Source: Lentisphaerota bacterium (GTDB taxonomy: Bacteria; Verrucomicrobiota; Kiritimatiellia; RFP12; JAAYLN01). Taken from it: a DNA stretch of 6,366 bases. Positions within the stretch are counted from its first letter, which is position 1. Each line of letters opens with the position of its first letter. Shown in pieces: positions 1 through 5,544 of the stretch. The position numbers were made by a program, and so were the translations under genes. Where the stretch lies: positions 1-6,366 of the forward strand of contig JAAYZJ010000031.1 of assembly GCA_012514915.1 (NCBI GenBank). The letters run 5' to 3'. Under the pieces are notes generated by a model, which saw only the letters and a program-made list of their open reading frames with translations, was not told the origin of the DNA and did no database searches.

Positions 1-1
1 C

Positions 2-835
2 GAGGCTTTTGCGGAGAGTCGCGAGGCGGTGAGAAGCGTCGAGGCCTGGATGTTGGAGAACGGCAACGCGGCGCACACGGCGAAGGTCGAGATTGTGCGG
101 CGGCTGTTGGAGACAGGCAAAGCGCATGCATCCAAGCTGATGGGCTTGAGCCAGCGGGCGGGGCTACCGCAACTCGCGGAGGCACGGGCAAAGCTGACGG
201 TGTTCCTCGACGATCTCAAGAAGGGTGAGGCGAAGCAGATGCGACGTGCCCGGGCGCTGTGGCAGGCAAGCCTGTCGTCCGACGAGGATGCGGAAAGACT
301 GCTGCAGGAAACCGACGAGCTGATCGCGGTTTTCGAAGACCTCCCAAGCGACCAGGAAGACCTCATCCACATGCGACTGGCTCTGCGTTCGTACCGGACT
401 GCCTACCAGCAATTGGTAGATACGCAACTCACGTGGCCAGAGTTCGAGCGACTTGGAACCCAGCTCCTTGCGGAGGCTAACGAGAAGTTTGCGGACGATG
501 AGTTGCCGTGGACGCCGGACGATGTCATTGGTGGGTTCGTCAAGGATATAGGCAAACAGCGCCTTGCATCCAGTCTCGCATGGATCGAGGGGTTGGAAGC
601 CGACAGCGCCGATGTCGCTTCGCTCTCCGTGGCGGATGCCAATCGGCTCCGGGACCGGGCGCTCAATCCGCCTGCGGTTTTTGCGGAAAAACACCAGAAG
701 CGCCTCGACGCCGTGTGTTTGGCCGTCGAGAAGCGACTCAACGAACTGGCGGTGGACTGGCTCGTGGATAAGTTCCATGAGCTGGCCCCCGCGCTCCGCA
801 AAGCGTTCCTGAAGCGGATTGCAGAGAAGACTTAA
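2..835 (+). CDS. C-terminal part of a large helical protein, unidentified (5' end outside window)
   Basis: The reading frame is open from base 2 with no stop before the TAA at 833-835, so the GTG at 29 is probably an internal valine and the true start lies upstream. The visible 277 residues are soluble, charged and almost entirely helical by composition. Leucine-, glutamate- and lysine-rich stretches look like helical bundles or coiled coil. There is no membrane segment, signal peptide or recognisable catalytic motif. The end reads like a conserved tail: a proline pair (NPPAVF), then a long amphipathic helix with VEKRLNEL, then a final LRKAFLKRI helix. Such tails occur on big ATPase-type proteins, and a BrxC/PglY-like (DUF6079) protein is one guess given the AbiE defence genes nearby, but nothing seen here proves it. 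It converges with abiEii, so it is not co-transcribed with the AbiE genes. Confidence 0.75.
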   Translation, partial: EAFAESREAVRSVEAWMLENGNAAHTAKVEIVRRLLETGKAHASKLMGLSQRAGLPQLAEARAKLTVFLDDLKKGEAKQMRRARALWQASLSSDEDAERLLQETDELIAVFEDLPSDQEDLIHMRLALRSYRTAYQQLVDTQLTWPEFERLGTQLLAEANEKFADDELPWTPDDVIGGFVKDIGKQRLASSLAWIEGLEADSADVASLSVADANRLRDRALNPPAVFAEKHQKRLDAVCLAVEKRLNELAVDWLVDKFHELAPALRKAFLKRIAEKT

Positions 836-895
836 GGCTGTGAAGCGGAATGCAGGCATAATGAAAACCTGGGAGTGCAGCGGGTAGAATCTCAC

Positions 896-922
896 CACGA
901 AGGTCGCGAAGAGCACGAAGTG
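896..922. repeat. Three tandem 9-base units of CRCGAAGNN type
   Basis: The units are CACGAAGGT (896-904), CGCGAAGAG (905-913) and CACGAAGTG (914-922), head to tail with no spacer. A short run of this kind, followed by a CGCGAATTTTCGCG word and further 'cgctaatcgctaa' and 'aattttcgtgattcg' words to about 1050, is a pattern I associate with dispersed intergenic repeats in PVC-group genomes. That association is from memory. The periodicity is visible directly. Confidence 0.55.
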
Positions 923-942
923 GGTATCAGGGTTTTTTTACC

Positions 943-956
943 CGCGAATTTTCGCG
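943..956. repeat. Palindromic word CGCGAA-TT-TTCGCG
   Basis: This is a perfect 6-base inverted repeat with a 2-base centre. It is preceded by a run of seven T at 933-939. It resembles an interspersed intergenic element more than a terminator, because the T run precedes the palindrome on the plus strand. Read on the minus strand it is a short hairpin followed by GGG and then a run of A, so it is not a classical terminator on that strand either. Confidence 0.45.
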
Positions 957-966
957 AATGGGAGCG

Positions 967-999
967 GCGACCCTCTTTTCCCCTGCTTCGCAGGGTCGC
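967..999. repeat. Overlapping hairpins that share one arm
   Basis: GCGACCC at 967-973 is the exact inverse of GGGTCGC at 993-999. CCCTGC at 981-986 is the exact inverse of GCAGGG at 990-995, with loop TTC. The two pairings both need GGG at 993-995, so they exclude each other. With no U tract after either stem, a simple Rho-independent terminator is unlikely. It may be part of the surrounding dispersed repeat. Confidence 0.4.
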
Positions 1000-1116
1000 T
1001 AATCGCTAAAAGATGGTGGCCGCCAATTTTCGTGATTCGGTGCGTGAGTGTGGCGGGAAGGGCTCGGGGGGAGACGAAAGCGGCGGCGACGGCGCGCCGC
1101 CCTCCATTGTGAAAAT

Positions 1117-1131
1117 CGCCCATTTTGGGCG
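1117..1131 (-). terminator. Weak terminator-like hairpin after abiEii
   Basis: CGCCC (1117-1121) and GGGCG (1127-1131) form a 5-base stem with a 5-base loop. Read on the minus strand the stem is followed by ATTTTC, a short U tract. It lies about 108 bases past the abiEii stop, and the stem is short, so this is only a candidate end for the AbiE transcript. Confidence 0.25.
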
Positions 1132-1238
1132 TATGATCGCGCGAAGTATGCCCTGGTCGAGTCAGTAAACTGCGTCGGAGACCTGTTCCTCGGAAAGCGT
1201 ATTGCCCTCGATGGCGAGGGAGGAGCGGATGGATTTGA

Positions 1239-2048
1239 TCAACCTTCCTTGTCCGACCGTTCGAGGGCATCGACCAGTCGGGTCAATACAAGCTCATGCG
1301 CGGCAGAGATGTCGAAAACCTGCCCGGGCCTCAACAACTGTGCCATATCCGCGAGAAACACGGGATCAGACAACTTGGCGGCGAGGTTCTGGCGAAACTC
1401 GGCGGCGGAGATGCGTACGCCCTGCGCCTCCAGGAAGCGCCGGAAGCAGCGCACAACAAGAACGGGATCAGCTTCGCCCACGGTCAGCCCCAGCCAGAGA
1501 TCAAACAGATCCCGGCCTTTGCGGCGCTGGTACAGCGCGCGCAGCTTGCTTCCCAGCAGTTCTTCCATGCGGAATGTCGGAATCTCGCACGCCCCGCGGA
1601 ACCAGCTCGACTCCACGGCAAAAGGCTTCCGCATGATCCCAAGCAGCGCGAAATGCTCCCGCGAGTTGATCTCGATCTTCAGTCTCATCGGCACCGCCGG
1701 GGCCCCTTCGGACTCCATCCGGTACATGATGGTGACCAACCCGCGCCCGAATTTCCGCTGTGGTGTTCCGAGCAAGGGGTCCAGCACGACGCGAATGGCA
1801 TCGATAATGGGGCCGATCGGCTCTGGCGCGCCTTGCACCAGGTCAATATCCTCCGAGTAGCGCGCCGCGCTCGCCAGATGCAGCTTGTGAATTGCCGTGC
1901 CGCCGCGGAACACCAGGCCCCGGGCGATGGTCTCCTCCGAGAAGACGGCCACCAGCGCCCGCGAGATGATCAGGTCCTGTTCCACCATCACGGGCAACGG
2001 CCAGGGCGCTTGCCGGAACCCCTCCTCGATATAGGCTTGGGGAATCAT
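1239..2048 (-). CDS. abiEii: AbiEii toxin, nucleotidyltransferase of a type IV toxin-antitoxin / abortive infection system
   Basis: A 269-residue protein of the AbiEii/AbiGii family, close to the usual length. These toxins are cytosolic nucleotidyltransferases of the DNA polymerase beta fold. Known members modify tRNA or bind GTP and cause reversible growth arrest when AbiEi is lost or during phage infection. Family motifs appear in order: E23-Q-D25, the GGT loop at 49-51 in RGGTAIHK, the acidic pair D67-x-D69 in YSEDIDL, the third motif LKIEIN at 123-128, and the basic/acidic motif at 168-185 with K168, R175, R179, D180 and D183 (ending GRDLFDLW). All residues expected for activity seem present. 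I chose the ATG at 2048, which overlaps the abiEi stop as ATGA and has GGAG 8 bases upstream. The longer frame starting at 2090 lies inside abiEi. The overlap implies translational coupling to the antitoxin. Confidence 0.93.
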   Translation of the reverse strand: MIPQAYIEEGFRQAPWPLPVMVEQDLIISRALVAVFSEETIARGLVFRGGTAIHKLHLASAARYSEDIDLVQGAPEPIGPIIDAIRVVLDPLLGTPQRKFGRGLVTIMYRMESEGAPAVPMRLKIEINSREHFALLGIMRKPFAVESSWFRGACEIPTFRMEELLGSKLRALYQRRKGRDLFDLWLGLTVGEADPVLVVRCFRRFLEAQGVRISAAEFRQNLAAKLSDPVFLADMAQLLRPGQVFDISAAHELVLTRLVDALERSDKEG

Positions 2049-2854
2049 GCGTCGTGCTCCACCGGTTCTATGTCTGGCTCCACGCTGCAATTAACCAGGA
2101 TCTTCCACCGTTCGTCACGCGGCACACCGACCGCGGCGCCGGACCGCAACCGTTGCCAGGAGAGCGGTTTTTGACGAAGGGCCCCGTTGAGCGCCTGCGT
2201 CTTGTTCTTCCAGCCGGTAAAGTCCAGCAGCCAGCCCACGCGCTGCATCACCGGAAGTTCATAGATCGGCACCAGCGCCGCCAGACGATCGGGGCGAAGC
2301 GCATCACCCAGTTCGACAAAGACCGTGGCGATGAAATCCGGCGATCCGCACATCCGGCGATAGGCGACGAGATCGCACGCCGTCACCTCCGGACTGCTCA
2401 ACCGGAAATACCCCGTGATCGTCTTCTTTCGCTCCCAGTACTCGGGCGGCAGCGGCTTGCGGAAGAAGAAGTCGAGCGCCATGTTCATCTGGCGGATGCC
2501 GCGCAACTGGCGGTCGGCCACAATCTGGAAGACCTGCGGTTTCTGGTGGGAAGCGCCATGAAAGAGGGCTGCCGTCAGGCCGCCGACGTAGTATTCGACG
2601 CCCAGGTAACGTGCCAATTCATCCACGAACCATTCGGGAGGGATGGTGCCGGCATTCTTCTGTTGCGGGGGAACGACACAATAGAAGCCCCGGACGATCT
2701 GGTTGGCCCATCCGGCCTTCTCCAGCCGCCTCAGAATCGTCCACAGCGCATCCCCGTCACGCTGGAGTTCCCGCTCAGCCTCCTCGCGTGAGAAGACATA
2801 GCGCCCCCGGCTCAAGAGATCGCGGACAAACATCTCTCCATTGTGCTTTTTCAT
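2045..2854 (-). CDS. abiEi: AbiEi antitoxin and autorepressor, winged-helix domain
   Basis: A 269-residue AbiEi-family protein. In characterised systems AbiEi counteracts AbiEii without forming a stable complex (type IV) and represses its own operon by binding inverted repeats at the promoter. Residues 10-63 form the winged helix-turn-helix: a helix around VRDLLSRGRYVF, the helices EEAERELQ and ALWTILRRLEKAGW, and a wing ending in RGFYCVVPP. The C-terminal effector part includes YYVGGLTAALFHG (about 89-100), the core SSPEVTACDLVAYR (153-166) and the end strand RWKILVN (249-255). The start at 2854 has little Shine-Dalgarno sequence. A second in-frame ATG at 2833 sits only 2 bases after a GGAG, too close to be better. 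The operon is abiEi-abiEii with a 4-base ATGA overlap. It belongs to a different AbiEi subtype from the broken copy at 2948-3338. Confidence 0.92.
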   Translation of the reverse strand: MKKHNGEMFVRDLLSRGRYVFSREEAERELQRDGDALWTILRRLEKAGWANQIVRGFYCVVPPQQKNAGTIPPEWFVDELARYLGVEYYVGGLTAALFHGASHQKPQVFQIVADRQLRGIRQMNMALDFFFRKPLPPEYWERKKTITGYFRLSSPEVTACDLVAYRRMCGSPDFIATVFVELGDALRPDRLAALVPIYELPVMQRVGWLLDFTGWKNKTQALNGALRQKPLSWQRLRSGAAVGVPRDERWKILVNCSVEPDIEPVEHDA

Positions 2855-2879
2855 ATGCCGAGACAGACGTTAAACGTTG

Positions 2880-2902
2880 GTTAGCGCATATGAAACACTA
2901 AC
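2880..2902. promoter_or_regulatory. Candidate AbiEi operator (inverted repeat over the -10 box)
   Basis: GTTAG at 2880-2884 and CTAAC at 2898-2902 are exact inverse copies, 13 bases apart, and bracket the proposed -10 box at 2890-2895. AbiEi proteins are known to repress their operon through inverted repeats in this position. The arms are short, so the site is plausible rather than shown. Confidence 0.4.
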
Positions 2903-2918
2903 ATTGTGAAATTGTCAA
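2890..2918 (-). promoter_or_regulatory. Promoter of the intact abiEi-abiEii operon
   Basis: On the minus strand a perfect -35 box TTGACA (2918-2913) is followed after exactly 17 bases by TTTCAT (2895-2890, four of six matches to TATAAT). Transcription would begin near 2883, about 28 bases before the abiEi ATG. The -35 box lies within the leftover start of the dead AbiEii gene (2898-2951). Confidence 0.6.
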
Positions 2919-2951
2919 TAGTGATTTGAGTTGCGAACGGGATATTATCAT
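2898..2951 (-). pseudogene. 5' stub of a second AbiEii toxin gene (17 codons)
   Basis: ATG at 2951 overlaps the stop of the broken AbiEi copy as ATGA, the same arrangement as in the intact pair. GGGAGG at 2964-2959 stands 7 bases upstream, an ideal ribosome binding site. The frame reads MIISRSQLKSLL and then stops at TAG (2900-2898). Toxins of this AbiEii subtype commonly begin with a MI-SR-type sequence (recalled from the family, not searched), so I read this as the start of a toxin gene whose body was lost. The nucleotidyltransferase motifs are absent. It could instead be a chance short frame, but the overlap and ribosome site argue against that. Confidence 0.55.
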
Positions 2952-3338
2952 CCGACTTCCTCCCAAGTTTTTCCCGTCAGGGACGCGGGAACGATGAGGT
3001 TCCAGTCGCCCACCAGCTTGCCGCGCTTGCCGCGTTCGAGGTAGTGGGGCTGTGCGGGGCGCATCTGGCGCAACAAATCGAGATATCGATCATATATGGT
3101 AGGCCAGCACGGCATCGTCAGCAGACTTGGATGCAATGAGGTACGGATCGACCGGGCAAGTTGCCGGTGTGCTTCCAGGTGGGACGACGGCGTAGAGTCC
3201 ACGACGGATTCTGGCCAGATTCCCCGCTCGCAGGTGATAGGCCAGCAACGCTTCGCGGGCTCGCAAATTTCGGGAGTGGCACTGATCCAGCAATGAGCGA
3301 ATCTCGCCAGTCGTGAGTACAGACCGTCTGGATAACAA
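2948..3338 (-). pseudogene. Broken AbiEi antitoxin gene: N-terminal winged helix and C-terminal tail joined out of frame
   Basis: Two pieces of one AbiEi subtype lie back to back. The first, 3338 to 3090 (82 codons from a TTG start, GGGA 4 bases upstream), has the typical N-terminal domain: LLSRRSVLTTGEI, then NLRAREALLAYHLRAGNL, then the wing RIRRGLYAVVPPG, then CPVDPYLIASK and DAVLAYH, where it meets a TGA. The second, 3094 to 2948 in another frame, encodes 48 residues ending YLERGKRGKLVGDWNLIVP and TGKTWEEVG, which matches my memory of the C-terminal tail of the same subtype. An intact member is about 260-270 residues, so roughly half is missing from the middle and the frame is lost at the join near 3090-3095. 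The join sits in an AT-rich spot (ATATAT, then GATCGATATC). It starts 23 bases after the dehydrogenase stop. The longer open frames through here are shadows outside these limits. Confidence 0.75.
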
Positions 3339-3361
3339 CGATTCCCGGAAGCGCCCCCCGC

Positions 3362-4552
3362 TCAGCGGAAGACTGTTCCCTCGAAAACCTGGCTCGGGAG
3401 GCCGTGCTCGCCCAGCGCCGCCAGGAAGGGGTCGGGATCGAACTGCTCCATGTTGAAGACGCCCGTCCCGCGCCACTTGCCCGTGAGCATCAGCTTGGCG
3501 CCGACCATCGCCGGCACGCCGGTGGTGTAGGAGATGGCCTGCGACTTGACTTCGCGGTAGCAGGCTTCGTGGTCGCAGATGTTGTAGATGTAGATCGTGC
3601 GCGGCCGGCCGTCCTTGCGGCCGCGGATCTGGCAGCCGATGCACGTCTTCCCCTTGGTCAGCGGTCCCAGCGACGCCGGGTCGGGCAGCAGGGCCTTGAG
3701 GAACTGCAGCGGCACGATCTCCCGTCCCTGGAAGGCAACCGGGTCGATGCGGGTCATCCCGACGTTCCGCAGCACCTCCAGATGCTTGAGGTAGTTGTCG
3801 GAAAAGCTCATCCAGAAGCGGGCGCGCTTCAGGCCGGGAATGTGCCGCACGAGGGACTCGAGCTCCTCGTGGTACATGAGGTAGACGTTCAGGCTGCCCA
3901 GCCCCTCGGGCATGTTGAAGCGGCGGCGGACGGAGAGCGGATCGGTCTCGACCCAGTCGCCGTCCTCGAAGTACCGGCCGCGGGCGCTGACTTCGCGGAT
4001 GTTGATCTCGGGGTTGAAGTTCGTGGCGAAGGGGAGGCCGTGGCTGCCGGCGTTGCAGTCGATGATGTCGATCGTCTCGATCCGGTCGAGATAATGCTTG
4101 AGCACGTAGGTGCAATAGACGCTCGTCACCCCGGGATCGAATCCGCTGCCGAGCAGCGCCATCAGGCCGGCCTGCTTGAAGCGCTCCTGATAGGCCCACT
4201 GCCAGTGGTACTCGAACTTGGCGCTGTCGACGGGCTCGTAGTTGGCGGTATCGAGGTAGTCGACGCCGGTCGCCAGACAGGCCTCCATCAGGTTCAAGTC
4301 CTGGTAGGGGAGCGCGACGTTGATCAGCAATTGGGGTTTGACGTCGCGGATCAGGGCGCTCGTCTCGGCCACGTTGTCGGCGTCGACCTGCGCGGTGCGG
4401 ATCGGCCGCGGGAGCTGCCGGGCGATCGCGTCGCAGCGCGCCCGCGTCCGGCTGGCCAGGCAGATGTCGGTAAACACCTCGGGCACCTGGGCGCACTTGT
4501 GCGCGACGACGCTGCCCACGCCGCCGGCGCCGATAATCAGAACACTTGCCAT
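3362..4552 (-). CDS. Carboxynorspermidine/carboxyspermidine dehydrogenase (saccharopine dehydrogenase family)
   Basis: A 396-residue cytosolic enzyme, the expected length. The family condenses aspartate semialdehyde with diaminopropane or putrescine and reduces the imine with NADPH to carboxynorspermidine or carboxyspermidine. A decarboxylase (NspC) then converts these to norspermidine or spermidine. The N-terminal Rossmann fold has GAGGVG at 8-13 and the second-strand ASRTR (33-37), which suits NADPH. Family signatures follow: GSGFDPGVTSVYC (135-147), the CNAGSHGLPFATNFN segment (166-180) continuing into PEINIREVS, the cysteine pair TCIGC (303-307), and the end motif GVFNMEQFDPDPFL (365-378). 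The ATG at 4552 has GAGG 8 bases upstream. True saccharopine dehydrogenase is less likely given the CNAG-HG-PFATNFNPE block. The partner decarboxylase is not in this window. The next thing downstream is the AbiE remnant. Confidence 0.88.
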   Translation of the reverse strand: MASVLIIGAGGVGSVVAHKCAQVPEVFTDICLASRTRARCDAIARQLPRPIRTAQVDADNVAETSALIRDVKPQLLINVALPYQDLNLMEACLATGVDYLDTANYEPVDSAKFEYHWQWAYQERFKQAGLMALLGSGFDPGVTSVYCTYVLKHYLDRIETIDIIDCNAGSHGLPFATNFNPEINIREVSARGRYFEDGDWVETDPLSVRRRFNMPEGLGSLNVYLMYHEELESLVRHIPGLKRARFWMSFSDNYLKHLEVLRNVGMTRIDPVAFQGREIVPLQFLKALLPDPASLGPLTKGKTCIGCQIRGRKDGRPRTIYIYNICDHEACYREVKSQAISYTTGVPAMVGAKLMLTGKWRGTGVFNMEQFDPDPFLAALGEHGLPSQVFEGTVFR

Positions 4553-4589
4553 AAAAGGAACCTCGGTTTGCGGTATTGAAACAATCCTT

Positions 4590-4618
4590 AGTTAAACGGA
4601 TTCATCGGCAAAAGTCAA
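4590..4618 (-). promoter_or_regulatory. Possible promoter of the dehydrogenase gene
   Basis: On the minus strand TTGACT (4618-4613, five of six) precedes TTAACT (4595-4590, three of six) with a 17-base spacer. This region is noticeably AT-richer than the island next to it. The -10 match is poor, so this is tentative. Confidence 0.35.
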
Positions 4619-4620
4619 AC

Positions 4621-4932
4621 GAGCCGGGCTGGGTAATCGGTTGGCGACCGGGGGTGCGCTGAGCGCGCATCGGGAGGTGGGCAAAGCGCGAACGGCTCGC
4701 CTTCGGGCGCATCGTCTGTCGCAGGCCGGTAGAACGGGACGCCTGTCTGCCGCGACGCTCGCGGCGCAGGCAGGTACCGGACCGTTCAGCGTGGGGTGCC
4801 CTTGCGCGGTCCCTCAGCGTGGCCGCACCCAGATGGGACTCGCTCCTGCGCCGCGTCGCGTCCCCAAAACACGCGTGACCGCGCCGACAGGTCGGTGATG
4901 GTTGAATAAGCCCGCGCTTCCGGGCGTCTACT
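4621..4932. other. GC-rich intergenic island, no credible gene
   Basis: These 312 bases lie between the two divergent promoters. The one open frame on the plus strand (4641-4898) encodes an alanine/arginine/threonine-rich, low-complexity peptide with no ribosome binding site or family resemblance, so I do not call it. The stretch carries a strong hairpin at 4742-4774, a GGGTGC/GCACCC inverted repeat (4794-4799 and 4825-4830), a repeated CAGCGTGG word (4788-4795 and 4815-4822) and a GCCCG/CGGGC hairpin near 4910-4925. It looks like an interspersed repeat or structured remnant rather than a gene. Confidence 0.5.
4742..4774. repeat. Long imperfect GC-rich stem-loop
   Basis: The left arm CCTGTCTGCCGCGA (4742-4755) pairs with the right arm TCGCGGCGCAGGCAGG (4759-4774) around a 3-base CGC loop. 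This gives 14 pairs, one of them G-U, with a single 2-base bulge at 4766-4767. No T tract follows on either strand, so it is not a standard terminator for either neighbour, both of which point away from it anyway. Confidence 0.55.
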
Positions 4933-4965
4933 CTATGAATTGATCGCGTGGACGACGGCGACGAT

Positions 4966-4995
4966 TTGCCAGAGACCGCCGCGATCGGTTATAAT
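4966..4995 (+). promoter_or_regulatory. Promoter of the slyB-like gene
   Basis: TTGCCA (4966-4971, five of six to TTGACA) and a perfect TATAAT (4990-4995) are separated by 18 bases. The start of transcription would be near 5002, giving a leader of about 50 bases. A 7-base inverted repeat, GATCGCG (4932-4938) and CGCGATC (4980-4986), brackets the -35 box and might be a regulator site, which is speculative. Confidence 0.7.
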
Positions 4996-5052
4996 CACAC
5001 GCAAGCTGCGCTGCTCGCCCGATGGGAGCGGCCTACGAAAGGAAGGCAGACC

Positions 5053-5520
5053 ATGAAGCAGACCATGTCGATATTGACCGCCGCGATGGCGGCCGCGGGC
5101 CTGATGCTCGGCGGTTGCGCCTCGCCGCAGTCGGGCACCAATTTCTCGCGCGCCGAGGCCCAGCGCGCCCAGCAGACCTATTCGGGGATCATCACGTCGG
5201 TGACCGAGGGGAAGATCGACGGCACCAAGACCGGCATCGGCACGGTGGCGGGCGGCGTGCTGGGCGGGGTGGCCGGGCATAGCGTCGGCGGCGGGAGCGG
5301 CAAGGACATCGCCACCGTCGGCGGCGCGATCGTCGGGGCCATCGCCGGTTCGATCGCCGAGGAGGCGACGACACGGCAGAAGGCCTATTCGCTGACGGTC
5401 AAGCTGGACGATGGCCGGGTGTTCACCATCGTGCAGAACGCCTCGACGCCGTTCACCGTCGGCCAGCGCGTCAAAGTCCTCGAGACCGACGCGAACCGCA
5501 TGCGCGTCCAGACGGAGTAG
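5053..5520 (+). CDS. slyB: SlyB-like outer-membrane lipoprotein with glycine-zipper domain (17 kDa antigen family)
   Basis: A 155-residue lipoprotein, the same length as E. coli SlyB. The signal peptide ends in the lipobox LGGC, with lipidated Cys22 followed by Ala-Ser, which favours outer-membrane sorting by the Lol rule. After a short polar linker and a GIITSV strand (45-50) comes the glycine zipper, residues 61-101, rich in GxxxG steps: GGVLGG, GHSVGGGSG and GAIVGAIAG. The C-terminal beta part has KLDDGRVFTIVQN (117-129) and FTVGQRVKVL (134-143), which lines up well with SlyB from memory. SlyB-type proteins stabilise outer-membrane proteins and the lipopolysaccharide layer under envelope stress. 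The start at 5053 is chosen because it begins a proper signal peptide and has AAGGAAGG about 7 bases upstream. The longer frame from 4948 overlaps the promoter. The dsbD-like gene follows after 24 bases and is probably co-transcribed. Confidence 0.87.
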   Translation: MKQTMSILTAAMAAAGLMLGGCASPQSGTNFSRAEAQRAQQTYSGIITSVTEGKIDGTKTGIGTVAGGVLGGVAGHSVGGGSGKDIATVGGAIVGAIAGSIAEEATTRQKAYSLTVKLDDGRVFTIVQNASTPFTVGQRVKVLETDANRMRVQTE

Positions 5521-5544
5521 CGGCGCCGGCGCCACCGAGGGGGC

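Larger units (their letters stand above)
836..1238. other. Convergent intergenic region with short repeats, no gene seen
   Basis: This 403-base gap separates the ends of two convergent genes. I see no credible coding sequence. The open frames crossing it are arginine-rich, low-complexity translations that run into antisense of abiEii. It holds the 9-base repeat at 896-922, the CGCGAATTTTCGCG palindrome at 943-956, overlapping hairpins at 967-999 and a small hairpin at 1117-1131. The part from about 1070 to 1105 is a GC-rich, GGCGGC-like low-complexity stretch. Confidence 0.6.

Noticed and set aside
164..916. A 250-codon minus-strand open frame opposite the first gene
   Set aside because: The plus-strand frame continues open to the window edge and has a normal helical protein composition. 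The minus frame is its shadow.
896..922. Short tandem units as a possible CRISPR array
   Set aside because: The 9-base units are directly adjacent, with no spacers and no repeat of 25 bases or more, so this is not CRISPR.
1048..2174. Overlapping plus-strand open frames opposite abiEii and the end of abiEi
   Set aside because: The minus-strand frames carry the complete AbiEii motif series. The plus-strand translations are Arg/Ser/Pro-rich and without motifs.
2898..3338. Programmed frameshift or split antitoxin as an explanation for the two AbiEi pieces
   Set aside because: The middle of the protein is missing altogether, so shifting frame would not give a full-length AbiEi. Decay by deletion is simpler.
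3339..4496. A long minus-strand open frame that appears to fuse onto the AbiEi fragment
   Set aside because: Only the part below about 3340 resembles a protein. The rest is an Arg/Pro-rich out-of-frame reading of the dehydrogenase gene, so it is not a real fusion.
3404..4579. A 391-codon open frame on the plus strand opposite the dehydrogenase
   Set aside because: It is the antisense of a clearly recognised enzyme, its translation is rich in Ala/Val/Gly/Asp repeats typical of GC-rich shadow frames, and it matches no family I know.
4641..4898. An 85-codon plus-strand open frame in the GC-rich island
   Set aside because: It has no ribosome binding site, low-complexity Ala/Arg/Thr composition, and covers the hairpin repeats.
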